Source of the DNA: Dorea sp.
GTDB taxonomy: Bacteria > Bacillota > Clostridia > Lachnospirales > Lachnospiraceae
Length of the DNA stretch: 64,000 bases
Assembly: GCA_016295505.1 (NCBI GenBank)
Contig: JAEDLC010000001.1
Span: 1 to 64,000, forward strand
Reading direction: 5' to 3'
Below are positions 52,409 through 63,058 of this stretch, piece by piece (the stretch's first letter is position 1; every line of letters starts with the position of its first letter). The notes beneath the pieces were generated by a model that was not told where the DNA came from, ran no database searches, and saw only the letters and a list, made by a program, of their open reading frames with translations. Position numbers and translations under genes: made by a program.

Positions 52409-53734
52409 TCAGTACTCCTTATTTAAGTAATATCTCAGATAGATGAGGGAAGTACAGAATATGAAAAGCTGGCTTGCCAGAAGTCCCCACAGGTATCCGG
52501 AAATTCCAAATGCAGGAATCAGAAAAAAGACACCTGAGATTCGTATTCCCAGACTGAGAGTTTGAATGAGGAAGGATAATGTTGTCTTACCGATTCCATT
52601 AATAATGCTGGTCAGGGAAGTGTTGGTATACATAAACGGGCACATCCAGGCAAGCGTAAGAATAAAATCTCCTGCCATGGTACTGTGGAATAAAAAACGG
52701 CCGATCCATTTTCCGGATAATAACAGAAAAGCGCAGCATATACTTCCGAGAAAGATGCAGGAGCAGATCACTTTTCTTGTCAGAGAGCGCATCTCGCCTC
52801 TGATATTCTGTGTCTGAATCTCAGCAACAGTCGGAAGAAGCATTGTGGATACAGAGTTTGTGATCGCAGAGGGAAATAAGATGCAGGGAAGCGCCATGCC
52901 TGTCAATACACCGTAGATACTTAATGCTTTACCGACAGCCATGCCATAGTTCTGCAGGCACAGCGGAATGGATACGGCTTCAATGCTCTGAAGGATGTTA
53001 AGAAGAACCCGGCTTCCGGTCAGCGGAAGTGACAGTTTCAGTAATTCATGGCAATGTTCCAGAAAAGAAAACGGATCAGGAAAAAGGGAACTCCTGAAGT
53101 GCTGTTTCCTGGAGATGTGCAGCAGACAATACAGAGAAGAAAAGACTTCTCCGGCAATCAGACCGGCTACTGCGATGGATATGCCCGGAGTCAGTCCCTG
53201 GCGCGTACTGTACAGATAGATCAGCCAGACACTGGCTATGCGTACTGTCTGTTCAATGAATTGGGAGACTGCCGGAATATAAGTCCGCTTCAGTCCGAGA
53301 TAGTATCCACAGATGCAGCTGTGAACAGAAGCAAAAGGGAAGGCGTAGGAGAGTATGATAAGCAGATCACAGCATCGTATATCATGCAGAAAAGCCGTAG
53401 AGATATCAGCAGCATATCTCTGGATCAAAAAAGTAATCACACAGGATGCACTTACCGTTAGGATCAGACTGGTACCAAGAAGCTCACAGGCTTCTTTTTT
53501 TCTGCCTTCTGCAATATATTTTGCAGTACATCTGGAGAGCGCAAGTTCAATACCGGCACATGTGAGGGAAAAGCAGAGTGCATAGATTGGAAATACAAGC
53601 TGATACAGCCCGACATTTTCTTCGCCGAATGTGTGGCTTAAAAACATGCGATAAAAAAAACCCATGAAACGGGTAATAAAACCAGTGATGGTTAAGATGA
53701 AAGTTCCTTTTATAATAGTGTGTGTACGTGACAT
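52409..53734 (-). CDS. SpoVB/MurJ-like lipid II flippase-type protein (MOP superfamily)
   Basis: 441 residues, about 12-14 helices. N-terminal LTITGFITRFMGFFYRMFLSHTFGEENVGLYQLVFPIYALCFSLTCAGIELALSRCTAKY is typical of the polysaccharide-export/SpoVB branch. Several helices contain charged residues (KGT..R..F..R) that line the cavity in MurJ. The family includes B. subtilis SpoVB, needed for spore cortex, and vegetative homologues, so a sporulation role is probable but not certain. It converges with the SpoIIM-like gene and diverges from the Rrf2 regulator. Confidence 0.85.
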   Translation of the reverse strand: MSRTHTIIKGTFILTITGFITRFMGFFYRMFLSHTFGEENVGLYQLVFPIYALCFSLTCAGIELALSRCTAKYIAEGRKKEACELLGTSLILTVSASCVITFLIQRYAADISTAFLHDIRCCDLLIILSYAFPFASVHSCICGYYLGLKRTYIPAVSQFIEQTVRIASVWLIYLYSTRQGLTPGISIAVAGLIAGEVFSSLYCLLHISRKQHFRSSLFPDPFSFLEHCHELLKLSLPLTGSRVLLNILQSIEAVSIPLCLQNYGMAVGKALSIYGVLTGMALPCILFPSAITNSVSTMLLPTVAEIQTQNIRGEMRSLTRKVICSCIFLGSICCAFLLLSGKWIGRFLFHSTMAGDFILTLAWMCPFMYTNTSLTSIINGIGKTTLSFLIQTLSLGIRISGVFFLIPAFGISGYLWGLLASQLFIFCTSLIYLRYYLNKEY

Positions 53735-53785
53735 AACTGCCTCCTGTAAAGATGCCTGTTGTTATATCATATTGCAGATTGGTGC

Positions 53786-53814
53786 TTGACAGAACATGAA
53801 AGCAGTGATATTCT
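53786..53814 (+). promoter_or_regulatory. Promoter of the iscR-like gene
   Basis: TTGACA (53786-53791), 17 bp, TATTCT (53809-53814). Confidence 0.7.
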
Positions 53815-53866
53815 ACAAAAGAAAGAAATCCTAGCAAAACACTGGGGATTAAAAGAAGGTGATACG

Positions 53867-54325
53867 ATGAAGCTTTCCACAAAAGGAAGGTATGGACTCA
53901 GAGCAATGATCGATCTTGCCAGATACAGCGAAGAGGAACCGGTCTCAATTGGAAGTGTTGCTTTACGGCAGAATATTTCAGAAAGATATCTGGAACAATT
54001 GTTTGCGCTGTTAAAAAAGGCAGATCTGGTGAAGAGTATCCGTGGAGCATCGGGAGGATATGTTCTTGCAAAAAAAGCAGAAGAGATATCGGTCGGTGAT
54101 ATATTACGGGCGCTGGAAGGGAGCCTGGAACCGGTAAAATGTGCAGCGTTTTATTCGGAAGAAGGATGTATGGCCTCCGACGGATGTGTAACAAAGTATG
54201 TATGGCAGAAGATCAATGACAGTATCAATCAGACGGTCAATGAGATCATGCTGGACGAACTGGTACGGGAGAGCAGGGATCTGAATCCGGAAGGCGAATG
54301 TACCAGTCATAAATGTAATCAATAA
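53867..54325 (+). CDS. iscR: Rrf2 family regulator, IscR-like
   Basis: 152 residues; ATG 53867 has AGAAGG upstream and yields MKLSTKGRYGLRAMIDLA, the standard Rrf2 start. Winged helix-turn-helix (LRQNISERYLEQLFALLKKADLVKSIRGASGGYVLAK) and three cysteines, C92, C101 and C107, placed as the Fe-S ligands of IscR (C92/C98/C104 in E. coli) but with one longer spacing. Heads the iscS-iscU-mnmA cluster, so it most likely senses Fe-S status and controls it. No clear palindromic site was recognised at its promoter. Confidence 0.92.
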   Translation: MKLSTKGRYGLRAMIDLARYSEEEPVSIGSVALRQNISERYLEQLFALLKKADLVKSIRGASGGYVLAKKAEEISVGDILRALEGSLEPVKCAAFYSEEGCMASDGCVTKYVWQKINDSINQTVNEIMLDELVRESRDLNPEGECTSHKCNQ

Positions 54326-54356
54326 TGAATGCTAAGGGACAACGGAGGAAAAAAGA

Positions 54357-55541
54357 ATGAGCAGATTATTATATTTGGACAATGCAGCAACAACGAAAAC
54401 AGCACCGGAAGTAGTAGAGGCAATGCTTCCGTATTTTACAGAAAAATTCGGTAATCCATCTACCGTATACAGTTTTGCGGCCGGGAATAAAGAGGCGATC
54501 AGCCAGCAGAGAGATATTATTGCACAGACACTGGGAGCAAAGGCAAATGAAATCTATTTTACAGCCGGCGGCTCAGAGTCAGATAACTGGGCGTTAAAAG
54601 CAACTGCAGAAGCTTATGGACAGAAGGGAAATCATATTATTACAACCAGGATCGAGCATCATGCAATTCTTCATTCTGCAGAATATCTGGAAAAAAGAGG
54701 ATTTGAAGTTACTTATCTTGATGTGGATGAGGACGGAAAAGTGAAACTGGATGATCTGAAAGCTGCGATTCGTCCGACGACGATTCTCATCTCAGTCATG
54801 TTTGCCAATAACGAGATTGGAACGATTCAGCCGATCAAAGAGATCGGAGAGATTGCGCATGAACATGGCATTCTGTTCCACACAGATGCAGTCCAGGCTT
54901 ACGGACAGCTTCCGATCAATGTAGATGAATATCATATCGATATGCTGAGTGCCAGCGGACATAAGTTCAATGGCCCGAAGGGAATCGGATTTTTATATAT
55001 CCGTACCGGCGTTAAGATCCGTTCCTTTGTACATGGCGGTGCGCAGGAAAGAAAACGTCGTGCCGGAACGGAAAATGTTCCTGGAATTATCGGAATCGGA
55101 ACTGCGGCAAAGCGTGCAGCCGAGTCCATGGAAGAAAGAACCGGCAAAGAAAGAGAAGTCAGAGATTATCTGATCGATCGCGTTCTGAATGAGATCCCTT
55201 ACAGTCGCCTGAACGGACACAGAACAGACCGACTTCCAAACAATGCAAACTTCAGTTTCCGGTTTGTGGAAGGAGAATCGTTGCTGATTAAACTGGATAT
55301 GAAAGGAATCTGTGCATCCAGTGGTTCTGCATGTACTTCGGGATCTCTGGATCCGTCCCATGTGCTCCTGGCGATCGGTCTTCCTCATGAGATCGCACAC
55401 GGATCATTGCGTCTGACTCTGAATGAAGAGATCAGCAGAGAAGATATTGATTATGTAGTGGATAATCTGAAAGAGATTGTTACACAATTAAGAGAGATGT
55501 CTCCTCTTTATGAGGATTTTATCAAAAAAAATCAGAAATAA
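54357..55541 (+). CDS. iscS: Cysteine desulfurase (NifS/IscS family)
   Basis: 394-residue PLP enzyme that takes sulfur from cysteine. PLP lysine K203 in SASGHKFNGPKGIGFLYI; sulfur-carrying cysteine C326 in SSGSACTSGSLDPSHVL, the group I loop. TKTAPEVVEAMLPYFTEKFGNPST is the family start. It precedes the scaffold iscU and mnmA, so feeds both Fe-S assembly and tRNA thiolation. Confidence 0.96.
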   Translation: MSRLLYLDNAATTKTAPEVVEAMLPYFTEKFGNPSTVYSFAAGNKEAISQQRDIIAQTLGAKANEIYFTAGGSESDNWALKATAEAYGQKGNHIITTRIEHHAILHSAEYLEKRGFEVTYLDVDEDGKVKLDDLKAAIRPTTILISVMFANNEIGTIQPIKEIGEIAHEHGILFHTDAVQAYGQLPINVDEYHIDMLSASGHKFNGPKGIGFLYIRTGVKIRSFVHGGAQERKRRAGTENVPGIIGIGTAAKRAAESMEERTGKEREVRDYLIDRVLNEIPYSRLNGHRTDRLPNNANFSFRFVEGESLLIKLDMKGICASSGSACTSGSLDPSHVLLAIGLPHEIAHGSLRLTLNEEISREDIDYVVDNLKEIVTQLREMSPLYEDFIKKNQK

Positions 55542-55579
55542 CAGAAATAAAAAAGATAGATACGAAAAGGAGAAAGAAT

Positions 55580-56023
55580 ATGTACTCAGAAAAAGTAATG
55601 GATCATTTTGAACATCCGAGAAATGTCGGGGAGATAGAGAATCCGAGTGGTGTAGGAACGGTAGGAAATGCCAAATGTGGAGATATTATGAGGATTTATC
55701 TGGATATTGATGAAAACCAGATTATACAGGATGTAAAGTTTAAGACATTTGGCTGTGGAGCTGCGGTTGCAACCAGCAGCATGGCAACGGAGATGGTGAA
55801 AGGAAAAACTGTTCAGGAGGCTATGCAGGTAACCAATAAGGCGGTTATGGAGGCTCTGGACGGACTTCCGCCGGTGAAGGTACACTGCTCTTTACTTGCA
55901 GAAGAGGCAATTCACGCGGCATTATGGGATTATGCTCAGAAGCATGATATTAAAATTGAAGGACTGGAAAAGCCAAAGTCAGATATTCATGAAGGTGAAG
56001 AAGAGGAAGAAGAAGAATATTAA
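55580..56023 (+). CDS. iscU: Iron-sulfur cluster scaffold NifU/IscU
   Basis: 147 residues. The three cluster cysteines occur in GNAKCGDIM, FKTFGCGAAVATSS and KVHCSLLAEEAIHAA. D in KCGD and the acidic poly-Glu tail (GEEEEEEEY) are notable; such tails are common in clostridial NifU proteins. AGGAGAAAG upstream. Confidence 0.95.
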   Translation: MYSEKVMDHFEHPRNVGEIENPSGVGTVGNAKCGDIMRIYLDIDENQIIQDVKFKTFGCGAAVATSSMATEMVKGKTVQEAMQVTNKAVMEALDGLPPVKVHCSLLAEEAIHAALWDYAQKHDIKIEGLEKPKSDIHEGEEEEEEEY

Positions 56024-56038
56024 AGTCGGAGAACTGTG

Positions 56039-57136
56039 ATGGAGAAAAAGAAAGTTGTAGTCGGCATGTCGGGAGGCGTAGATTCTTCAGTTGCCGCATA
56101 TTTGCTGAAAGAGCAGGGATATGACGTGATCGGAGTGACGATGCAGATCTGGCAGGATGAAGAGGAGATCGTGCAGGAAGAACAGGGAGGATGCTGTGGA
56201 ATTTCAGCAGTTGAAGATGCAAGAAGAGTGGCTGCGTCTCTTAATATTCCATATTATGTCATGAATTTTAAGCAGGAATTCAAGACACATGTGATTGACT
56301 ATTTTATGAATGACTATCTTCATGGAAGAACACCGAATCCCTGTATTGCCTGCAACCGGTATGTGAAATGGGAAGCGTTATTAAAACGCAGCATGGATAT
56401 CGGTGCAGATTATATTGCAACCGGACATTATGCGAGAATTGACCGGCTTGCGAATGGCCGGTACGCAATTCGCACATCGGCGGCAAACGGAAAAGATCAG
56501 ACTTACGCATTGTACAATCTGACGCAGGATCAGCTTGCACATACACTTATGCCGGTGGGAGAATATGAGAAAGATCAGGTTCGTGCCATTGCGCAGAAGA
56601 TCGGGCTTCGTGTGGCGAACAAGCCGGACAGCCAGGATATCTGTTTCGTACCGGATGGAGATTATGCTTCTTATATTGAAGAAAATGTAGATGCAGATAC
56701 AGGAAAGCGTCTGCGTCCGGGCAACTTTGTTCTGTCAGACGGAACTGTTGTAGGAAAGCATAAGGGAATCATTCATTATACAGTTGGACAGAGAAAAGGA
56801 CTGGGACTTTCTCTTGGACATCCGGTGTTTGTATTGGAGATCCGTCCGGATACGAATGAGGTGGTTGTAGGAACAAATGAGGAATCGATGTCATATTATG
56901 TGAGAGCCAACCAGGTAAATTTCATGTCAGTAGAAGATCTGACAGAGAAAAAACGTGTGTGGGCAAAAATTCGCTATAACCACAGAGGTGCATGGTGTAC
57001 CGTTGAGAAGACCGATGAAGACGAGATATTGTGTACATTTGATGAACCGCAGAGAGCAATCACACCCGGACAGGCAGTTGTGCTGTATGATGGAGAGTAT
57101 GTTCTGGGTGGAGGAACAATTATAGGAGACAAGTAA
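56039..57136 (+). CDS. mnmA: tRNA-specific 2-thiouridylase MnmA
   Basis: 365 residues; ATG 56039. The PP-loop [19 protein letters not shown] binds ATP; catalytic cysteines are in [12 protein letters not shown] and [11 protein letters not shown]. Thiolates U34 of Lys, Glu and Gln tRNAs with sulfur from IscS. C-terminal FMN-like/PUA-type beta domain (about 280-365). Placed directly after iscU. Confidence 0.97.
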   Translation: MEKKKVVVGMSGGVDSSVAAYLLKEQGYDVIGVTMQIWQDEEEIVQEEQGGCCGISAVEDARRVAASLNIPYYVMNFKQEFKTHVIDYFMNDYLHGRTPNPCIACNRYVKWEALLKRSMDIGADYIATGHYARIDRLANGRYAIRTSAANGKDQTYALYNLTQDQLAHTLMPVGEYEKDQVRAIAQKIGLRVANKPDSQDICFVPDGDYASYIEENVDADTGKRLRPGNFVLSDGTVVGKHKGIIHYTVGQRKGLGLSLGHPVFVLEIRPDTNEVVVGTNEESMSYYVRANQVNFMSVEDLTEKKRVWAKIRYNHRGAWCTVEKTDEDEILCTFDEPQRAITPGQAVVLYDGEYVLGGGTIIGDK

Positions 57137-57140
57137 TATT

Positions 57141-57944
57141 ATGAGAGCAGACGTGCATATGCATACAAATTTTTCACATGATTCTTCGTCTACGCCGGAA
57201 GAGATGATTCGGGGGGCGATAGAAAAAGGGCTGGAGGTGATCTGTTTTACCGATCATTATGACAAAGACAATATGGACTGGGGACCGGAAGATATATTTG
57301 ATCCGGAAGAGTATTTTCGGGTGCTCCCGCCGCTGAAAGAAAAATACAGAGATCAGATTGATGTAAGAATTGGGGTGGAACTTGGGATTCAGCCATATCT
57401 GGAGTCATATTACCGGGAATTTGTCAAGAAGTATCCGTTTGATTTTGTGATTGGATCCGTGCACTGCATATGGAAGATGGATATTGCATACGGAGAGATT
57501 TTTAAAGGACATACAGATGAGGAGATCTATCGTGCTGTGCTGGAAGAGACTCTGGAAGATGTAAGACTGTATGAAGATTATGATGTTCTGGGACATCTGG
57601 ATTATATGGTCCGATATGGAGAGAATAAGGAAAAAGCGTATTCCTACCATAAATATGTGGATCTGATTGATGAGATATTGAAAACAATCATCGAAAAGGG
57701 AAGAGGAATCGAACTGAATACGGCCGGTTTAAAATACGGGCTTCCTTTTGCGCATCCACATCCGGATGTGCTGAAAAGATACCGGGAACTTGGTGGTGAG
57801 ATTATTACAGTAGGTGCTGACGGACATAAACCGGAGCATATTGCGTATGATTTTTACAAGGTATCCGATATTTTAAGGGGCTGCGGGTTTAAATATTATA
57901 CAGAATTTTGTGGGCGAAAGCCGGTTTTTAAGCAACTTCCATAA
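57141..57944 (+). CDS. PHP-domain histidinol-phosphatase-like protein (HisK-type)
   Basis: 267 residues. PHP metal-binding motifs: DVHMHTNFSHDSSS at the start, CFTDHYD, VELGIQPY, GSVHC and GHLDYMVRYG, and DGHKPEHI near the end. HisK of this family dephosphorylates histidinol phosphate. No other his gene is in the window, so this could be a different PHP phosphatase. Starts 4 bp after mnmA. Confidence 0.85.
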   Translation: MRADVHMHTNFSHDSSSTPEEMIRGAIEKGLEVICFTDHYDKDNMDWGPEDIFDPEEYFRVLPPLKEKYRDQIDVRIGVELGIQPYLESYYREFVKKYPFDFVIGSVHCIWKMDIAYGEIFKGHTDEEIYRAVLEETLEDVRLYEDYDVLGHLDYMVRYGENKEKAYSYHKYVDLIDEILKTIIEKGRGIELNTAGLKYGLPFAHPHPDVLKRYRELGGEIITVGADGHKPEHIAYDFYKVSDILRGCGFKYYTEFCGRKPVFKQLP

Positions 57945-57969
57945 AAAAAGGAAAACCAAAAGAAAGCAC

Positions 57970-57998
57970 TTGAATTTTTGTATCAGATTTAGTACAAT
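57970..57998 (+). promoter_or_regulatory. gap promoter
   Basis: TTGAAT (57970-57975), 17 bp, TACAAT (57993-57998); about 105 bp of leader follow before the gap start. Confidence 0.75.
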
Positions 57999-58015
57999 TG
58001 TTTCAGTTGATGAAT

Positions 58016-58045
58016 CTTTAACAATTTTGGAAAAAACTGTTAAGG
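58016..58045 (+). promoter_or_regulatory. Inverted repeat in the gap leader
   Basis: CTTTAACA...TGTTAAGG; TTAACA/TGTTAA arms 14 bp apart. Possible operator or mRNA hairpin; no cggR-like gene is adjacent. Confidence 0.4.
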
Positions 58046-58103
58046 AGTTCACAATAGAAGACTGCGCAACCAGTTAATAAACAAACTTTAGGAGGAATTA
58101 ATC

Positions 58104-59117
58104 ATGGCAGTAAAAGTAGCGATTAATGGATTTGGACGTATCGGACGTCTTGCATTCAGACAGATGTTTGGAGCAGAGGGATATGAAGTTGTTGCAATCA
58201 ACGACTTAACATCTCCAAAGATGCTCGCACACTTATTAAAGTATGACTCTTCACAGGGAAAATATGCTTTAGCTGACAAAGTAGAAGCAACAGAAGATTC
58301 TATCATCGTTGATGGAAAAGAAATCAAGATCTACGCAAAAGCTAATGCAGAAGAGCTTCCTTGGGGAGAAATCGGTGTAGACGTTGTTCTTGAGTGTACA
58401 GGTTTCTATACCTCTAAAGAAAAAGCATCTGCTCACATCAAAGCAGGCGCCAGAAAAGTTGTTATTTCCGCACCAGCTGGAAAAGACCTGCCAACTATCG
58501 TATATAATGTTAACCATGACACACTTACAGCAGAAGATACAGTTATTTCTGCAGCTTCCTGTACAACAAACTGTTTAGCACCTATGGCTAAGGCTTTAAA
58601 TGATCTTGCTCCGATCAAATCCGGTATCATGTGCACAATCCACGCTTACACAGGCGATCAGATGACACTTGACGGACCACAGAGAAAAGGTGATTTAAGA
58701 AGATCTCGTGCTGCTGCAGTTAATATCGTTCCAAACAGCACAGGTGCTGCAAAAGCAATCGGTCTTGTTATTCCTGAACTGAACGGAAAATTAATCGGAT
58801 CTGCTCAGCGTGTACCAACCCCAACAGGTTCTACAACAATCCTGACAGCTGTAGTTGAAGGAGAAGTTACTGTAGATCAGATCAATGAGGCTATGAAGGC
58901 TGCATCTAATGAATCTTTCGGATACAATACAGATGAGATCGTTTCCAGCGATATCGTAGGTATGAGATTTGGTTCTTTATTCGATGCAACACAGACAATG
59001 GTTCTTCCATTAGACAACGGAACAACAGAAGTTCAGGTTGTATCATGGTATGACAATGAGAACTCTTACACAAGCCAGATGGTTAGAACAATCAAATACT
59101 TTGCTGAATTAGCTTAA
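58104..59117 (+). CDS. gap: Glyceraldehyde-3-phosphate dehydrogenase, type I
   Basis: 337 residues. NAD Rossmann start [18 protein letters not shown]; catalytic C153 in [17 protein letters not shown]; phosphate-site region [36 protein letters not shown]. Glycolytic NAD-dependent form. First gene of gap-pgk-tpiA-gpmI; a strong terminator separates it from pgk, giving separate control. Confidence 0.97.
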   Translation: MAVKVAINGFGRIGRLAFRQMFGAEGYEVVAINDLTSPKMLAHLLKYDSSQGKYALADKVEATEDSIIVDGKEIKIYAKANAEELPWGEIGVDVVLECTGFYTSKEKASAHIKAGARKVVISAPAGKDLPTIVYNVNHDTLTAEDTVISAASCTTNCLAPMAKALNDLAPIKSGIMCTIHAYTGDQMTLDGPQRKGDLRRSRAAAVNIVPNSTGAAKAIGLVIPELNGKLIGSAQRVPTPTGSTTILTAVVEGEVTVDQINEAMKAASNESFGYNTDEIVSSDIVGMRFGSLFDATQTMVLPLDNGTTEVQVVSWYDNENSYTSQMVRTIKYFAELA

Positions 59118-59171
59118 TATTGGCGAAAAGTGCTGATTGCATGTCGCAAAAGGCTATTGTATAAGACTCAC

Positions 59172-59205
59172 AAAGGGTCCGGTCTTATTGGACCGGGCTC
59201 TTTTT
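59172..59205 (+). terminator. gap terminator
   Basis: AAAGGGTCCGGTC pairs with GACCGGGCTCTTT (two wobble pairs) around TTATTG, then TTTTT. Confidence 0.88.
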
Positions 59206-59235
59206 AAATGCAGCAGTAAAAAAGGAGGCAATCAT

Positions 59236-60429
59236 ATGCTCAATAAAAAATCAGTTGATGATATTAATGTAAAAGGAAAAAGAGTGCTTGTAAGATGTGA
59301 CTTTAATGTTCCACTTATTGATGGCAAGATTACAGATGAAAATCGTCTGGTTGCAGCACTTCCAACAATCAAGAAATTAATTGCTGACGGAGGAAAGATT
59401 ATTCTCTGCTCTCATCTGGGAAAACCGAAGGGAGAACCAAAACCGGAATTATCTCTGGCACCGGTAGCTGTTCGTTTGTCTGAACTGCTTGGACAGGAAG
59501 TAAAGTTTGCTGCTGATCCTGAAGTGGTTGGTCCGAACGCAAAAGCTGCAGTAGAAGCAATGAAAGACGGAGAAGTAATTCTTCTTGAAAATACACGTTA
59601 CAGAATCGAAGAGACAAAGAACGGAGAAGCGTTCAGCAAGGAACTGGCATCTTTGTGTGATGTGTTTGTAAATGATGCATTTGGTACTGCACATCGTGCA
59701 CACTGTTCAAATGTTGGTGTTACTCAGTTCGTAGATACTGCAGTTGTAGGATATCTGATGCAGAAAGAGATCGATTTCCTTGGAAATGCTGTGAACAATC
59801 CGGAAAGACCATTCGTGGCAATTCTTGGAGGAGCAAAAGTATCAAGCAAGATCTCTGTAATCGAGAACCTGCTTGAAAAAGTAGATACACTGATCATCGG
59901 TGGTGGAATGGCATATACATTTGCAAAAGCACAGGGCGGAACCGTTGGAAAATCTCTGTTAGAGGAAGATTACTGCCAGTATGCACTTGATATGATTGAA
60001 AAAGCAAAGACAAAGGGTGTAAAATTATTACTTCCTGTAGATACCATTATTGCAGATGATTTCTCTAATGATGCAAATTCAAAGGTAGTGAAGTCAGGAG
60101 AGATCCCGGAAGGATGGGAAGGACTGGATATCGGACCGGAGACAGAAAAGATCTTCTGTGAGGCAGTTCAGGATGCAAAGACGGTTGTATGGAATGGACC
60201 TATGGGATGCTTTGAGATGCCGAAATTTGCTCATGGAACAGAGGCAGTTGCAAAAGCTCTTGCTGATACGGATGCAACAACAATCATCGGTGGTGGTGAT
60301 TCTGCAGCAGCAGTAAACCAGCTGGGATATGGTGCTAAGATGACACACATCTCCACAGGTGGCGGAGCATCACTGGAATTCCTGGAAGGAAAGGAACTGC
60401 CGGGTGTAGCAGCAGCGAACGATAAGTAA
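59236..60429 (+). CDS. pgk: Phosphoglycerate kinase
   Basis: 397 residues; ATG 59236 with AAGGAGG. Typical motifs: [68 protein letters not shown] and C-terminal nucleotide loop [13 protein letters not shown]...[20 protein letters not shown]. Makes ATP from 1,3-bisphosphoglycerate. Confidence 0.97.
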   Translation: MLNKKSVDDINVKGKRVLVRCDFNVPLIDGKITDENRLVAALPTIKKLIADGGKIILCSHLGKPKGEPKPELSLAPVAVRLSELLGQEVKFAADPEVVGPNAKAAVEAMKDGEVILLENTRYRIEETKNGEAFSKELASLCDVFVNDAFGTAHRAHCSNVGVTQFVDTAVVGYLMQKEIDFLGNAVNNPERPFVAILGGAKVSSKISVIENLLEKVDTLIIGGGMAYTFAKAQGGTVGKSLLEEDYCQYALDMIEKAKTKGVKLLLPVDTIIADDFSNDANSKVVKSGEIPEGWEGLDIGPETEKIFCEAVQDAKTVVWNGPMGCFEMPKFAHGTEAVAKALADTDATTIIGGGDSAAAVNQLGYGAKMTHISTGGGASLEFLEGKELPGVAAANDK

Positions 60430-60512
60430 GCACTTGGTGAGGCGTTTTCGAACTTAGTGTGAACATACCATAGCGTATATATGGATTATTAGTAGTAAGG
60501 AGAATTTTTATT

Positions 60513-61262
60513 ATGGCAAGAAAGAAAATTGTTGCAGGTAACTGGAAAATGAACAAGACTCCAAGCGAGGCAGTTGCCTTAGTTGAAGAGTTAAAACCAC
60601 TGGTAGCAAGTGAAGACGTTGATGTTGTATTCTGCGTTCCGGCAATCGACATTGTTCCGGTTGTTGAAGCTGTAAAAGGAAGCAACATTCAGGTTGGTGC
60701 TGAAAATATGTACTTTGAGGAAAAAGGTGCATATACTGGAGAGATCGCTCCGAATATGCTGACAGATGCCGGTGTAAAATATGTCATTCTCGGACATTCT
60801 GAGAGAAGAGAGTATTTTGGAGAGACCAATGAAGATATCAACAAGAAGATGCTGAAAGCGTTTGAGCATGGTCTTACACCAATCATGTGCTGTGGTGAGA
60901 CTCTGGAACAGAGAGAACAGGGTGTAACTATGGACTTTATCCGTCAGCAGGTAAAGGTTGGATTCCAGAATGTGACTGCAGATCAGGCAAAAGAAGCAGT
61001 GATCGCTTATGAGCCAATCTGGGCAATCGGAACCGGAAAGACAGCTACAACAGAGCAGGCAGAAGAAGTGTGTGCAGGTATCCGTGCATGCATCGCTGAG
61101 GTATATGATGAGGCAACAGCAGAAGCAATCCGTATTCAGTATGGCGGATCTGTAAATGCAGGAAACGCAGCTGAATTATTTGCACAGGCTGACATTGACG
61201 GCGGTCTTGTAGGTGGTGCTTCTCTGAAAGCTGATTTTGGAAAGATCGTAAACTACAAATAA
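60513..61262 (+). CDS. tpiA: Triosephosphate isomerase
   Basis: 249 residues. GNWKMNKT (with the catalytic Lys region) at the start, catalytic H95 in [12 protein letters not shown]167 in [15 protein letters not shown], and phosphate loops GGSVNAGNA and GGLVGGASL. Links DHAP with glyceraldehyde 3-phosphate. 83 bp after pgk; a terminator follows. Confidence 0.97.
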   Translation: MARKKIVAGNWKMNKTPSEAVALVEELKPLVASEDVDVVFCVPAIDIVPVVEAVKGSNIQVGAENMYFEEKGAYTGEIAPNMLTDAGVKYVILGHSERREYFGETNEDINKKMLKAFEHGLTPIMCCGETLEQREQGVTMDFIRQQVKVGFQNVTADQAKEAVIAYEPIWAIGTGKTATTEQAEEVCAGIRACIAEVYDEATAEAIRIQYGGSVNAGNAAELFAQADIDGGLVGGASLKADFGKIVNYK

Positions 61263-61275
61263 GCAGATAGTATTT

Positions 61276-61313
61276 GCCGTAGGAGGCAGGAATATTGCTT
61301 CCTGCGGCTTTTG
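61276..61313 (+). terminator. tpiA terminator
   Basis: GCCGTAGGAG pairs with TTCCTGCGGC (two wobbles) with an inner GCA/TGC pairing, then TTTTG and a later T6 run. Confidence 0.7.
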
Positions 61314-61392
61314 TGCTGTTTTTTCGGCACATGTACAGGGATGATTTTCAGGGAATGATCTGATGTGAGATATAATTGGAGGAGAAATGAAA

Positions 61393-62934
61393 ATGAGCAA
61401 AAAACCAACAGTACTTATGATCTTGGACGGTTATGGATTAAATGAGAAAACTACCGGAAATGCCGTGGCAGAGGGCAAGACTCCGGTTATGGATAAATTA
61501 ATGGCAGAGTATCCGTTTGTAAAGGGAAACGCAAGTGGAATGGCAGTTGGTCTACCGGACGGACAGATGGGTAATTCTGAGGTTGGGCATCTGAATATGG
61601 GGGCAGGCCGTATCGTGTATCAGGATCTGACCAAGATTACAAAGGCAATTCAGGATGGAGATTTTTTTGAAAATAAGGCGCTCCTTGCAGCCTGTGAAAA
61701 CGTTAAGAAAAACAATTCTTCCCTTCATCTGATGGGACTGGTTTCTGACGGAGGCGTACACAGCCACAATGAGCATATCTATGGACTTCTGGAACTGGCC
61801 AAAAAACAGGGAATTGAAAAGGTATATGTACACTGCTTCCTGGACGGACGTGATACCCCACCGGCTTCCGGGAAAGGGTATGTAGAACAGCTGGAAGCAA
61901 AGATGCAGGAGATTGGTGTCGGTGAAGTGGCTACGGTTATGGGTCGTTACTATGCAATGGACCGTGATAATCGCTGGGATCGTGTGGAGAAGGCTTATCG
62001 TGCTCTGGTATTCGGAGAAGGAGAGAAAGCGGCCGGAGGACCGGCTGGCATTCAGGCTTCTTATGACAAAGACGAGACGGATGAATTCGTTCTTCCGACG
62101 GTTGTTGTGAAAGATGGCGTTCCGACTGCAACGATCAAGAATGATGATTCGATTATATTCTTCAATTTCCGTCCGGACCGTGCAAGAGAGATCACAAGAA
62201 CATTCTGTGATGAGGAATTTGCAGGATTCGATCGTGGAGAGAGAGTAAAAACTACATTTGTATGTTTTACAGAATATGACGTGACGATTGCAAATAAACA
62301 GGTTGCATTCGTAAAGGAAGAGATTACGAATACATTTGGTGAATTCCTTGCAAAGAATGGAAAGAAGCAGGCACGTATCGCTGAGACAGAAAAATACGCG
62401 CATGTTACCTTCTTCTTTAATGGCGGTGTAGAAGAGCCGAATGAAGGTGAAGACAGGATTCTGGTAAAATCTCCAAAGGTAGCAACCTATGATCTGAAAC
62501 CGGAAATGAGTGCTTATGAAGTATGTGATAAGCTGGTGGAGGCAATCAAATCCGGAAAATATGACGTGATCATTATTAATTTTGCCAACCCTGATATGGT
62601 AGGACATACCGGTGTGGAAGATGCTGCGATCAAGGCAATCGAAGCAGTGGATGAGTGTGTAGGCAAAGCTGTTGACGCGATCAAAGAAGTAGACGGGCAG
62701 ATGTTCATCTGTGCGGATCACGGAAATGCAGAGCAGCTGATTGACGACGAAACCGGTGAGCCGTTCACAGCACATACGACCAATCCGGTGCCGTTTATTC
62801 TGGTTAATGCAGACTCTTCTCTGCGATTAAGAGAGGGCGGATGTCTTGCAGATATTGCTCCTACTCTGATTGAACTTATGGGTATGGAACAGCCGCAGGA
62901 AATGACTGGTAAATCTTTGCTGGTAAGAGCATAA
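61393..62934 (+). CDS. gpmI: 2,3-bisphosphoglycerate-independent phosphoglycerate mutase
   Basis: 513 residues; ATG 61393 ([18 protein letters not shown]) is preferred over 61387 because GGAGG spacing is better. Mn-binding phosphatase-type domain with S62 in [14 protein letters not shown] as the phospho-acceptor; ligands D in LILDG, and D/H sets in [16 protein letters not shown] and AHTTNPVPF. Converts 3- to 2-phosphoglycerate. Eno is not in the window. Confidence 0.97.
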   Translation: MSKKPTVLMILDGYGLNEKTTGNAVAEGKTPVMDKLMAEYPFVKGNASGMAVGLPDGQMGNSEVGHLNMGAGRIVYQDLTKITKAIQDGDFFENKALLAACENVKKNNSSLHLMGLVSDGGVHSHNEHIYGLLELAKKQGIEKVYVHCFLDGRDTPPASGKGYVEQLEAKMQEIGVGEVATVMGRYYAMDRDNRWDRVEKAYRALVFGEGEKAAGGPAGIQASYDKDETDEFVLPTVVVKDGVPTATIKNDDSIIFFNFRPDRAREITRTFCDEEFAGFDRGERVKTTFVCFTEYDVTIANKQVAFVKEEITNTFGEFLAKNGKKQARIAETEKYAHVTFFFNGGVEEPNEGEDRILVKSPKVATYDLKPEMSAYEVCDKLVEAIKSGKYDVIIINFANPDMVGHTGVEDAAIKAIEAVDECVGKAVDAIKEVDGQMFICADHGNAEQLIDDETGEPFTAHTTNPVPFILVNADSSLRLREGGCLADIAPTLIELMGMEQPQEMTGKSLLVRA

Positions 62935-62972
62935 AGCACATCGTGAAAAGAATATAGTATCAAAGAGATAAC

Positions 62973-63001
62973 AGGACGCAGTCTTTGACAGACTGCGTCC
63001 T
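62973..63001 (+). terminator. Hairpin after gpmI
   Basis: AGGACGCAGTC-TTTGACA-GACTGCGTCCT, perfect 11-bp stem, no T run after it; a likely terminator or 3' end. Confidence 0.65.
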
Positions 63002-63058
63002 CAGTTGCATTGGCAGATCAGGATCCGAAAGCGTGTCCTGAACAGGAGGGGTTGATAT

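Noticed and set aside
61552-62775. 407-codon open frame on the minus strand
   Set aside because: It is the antisense shadow of gpmI; the translation is rich in Cys, His, Phe and Ile without motifs, and has no ribosome binding site.
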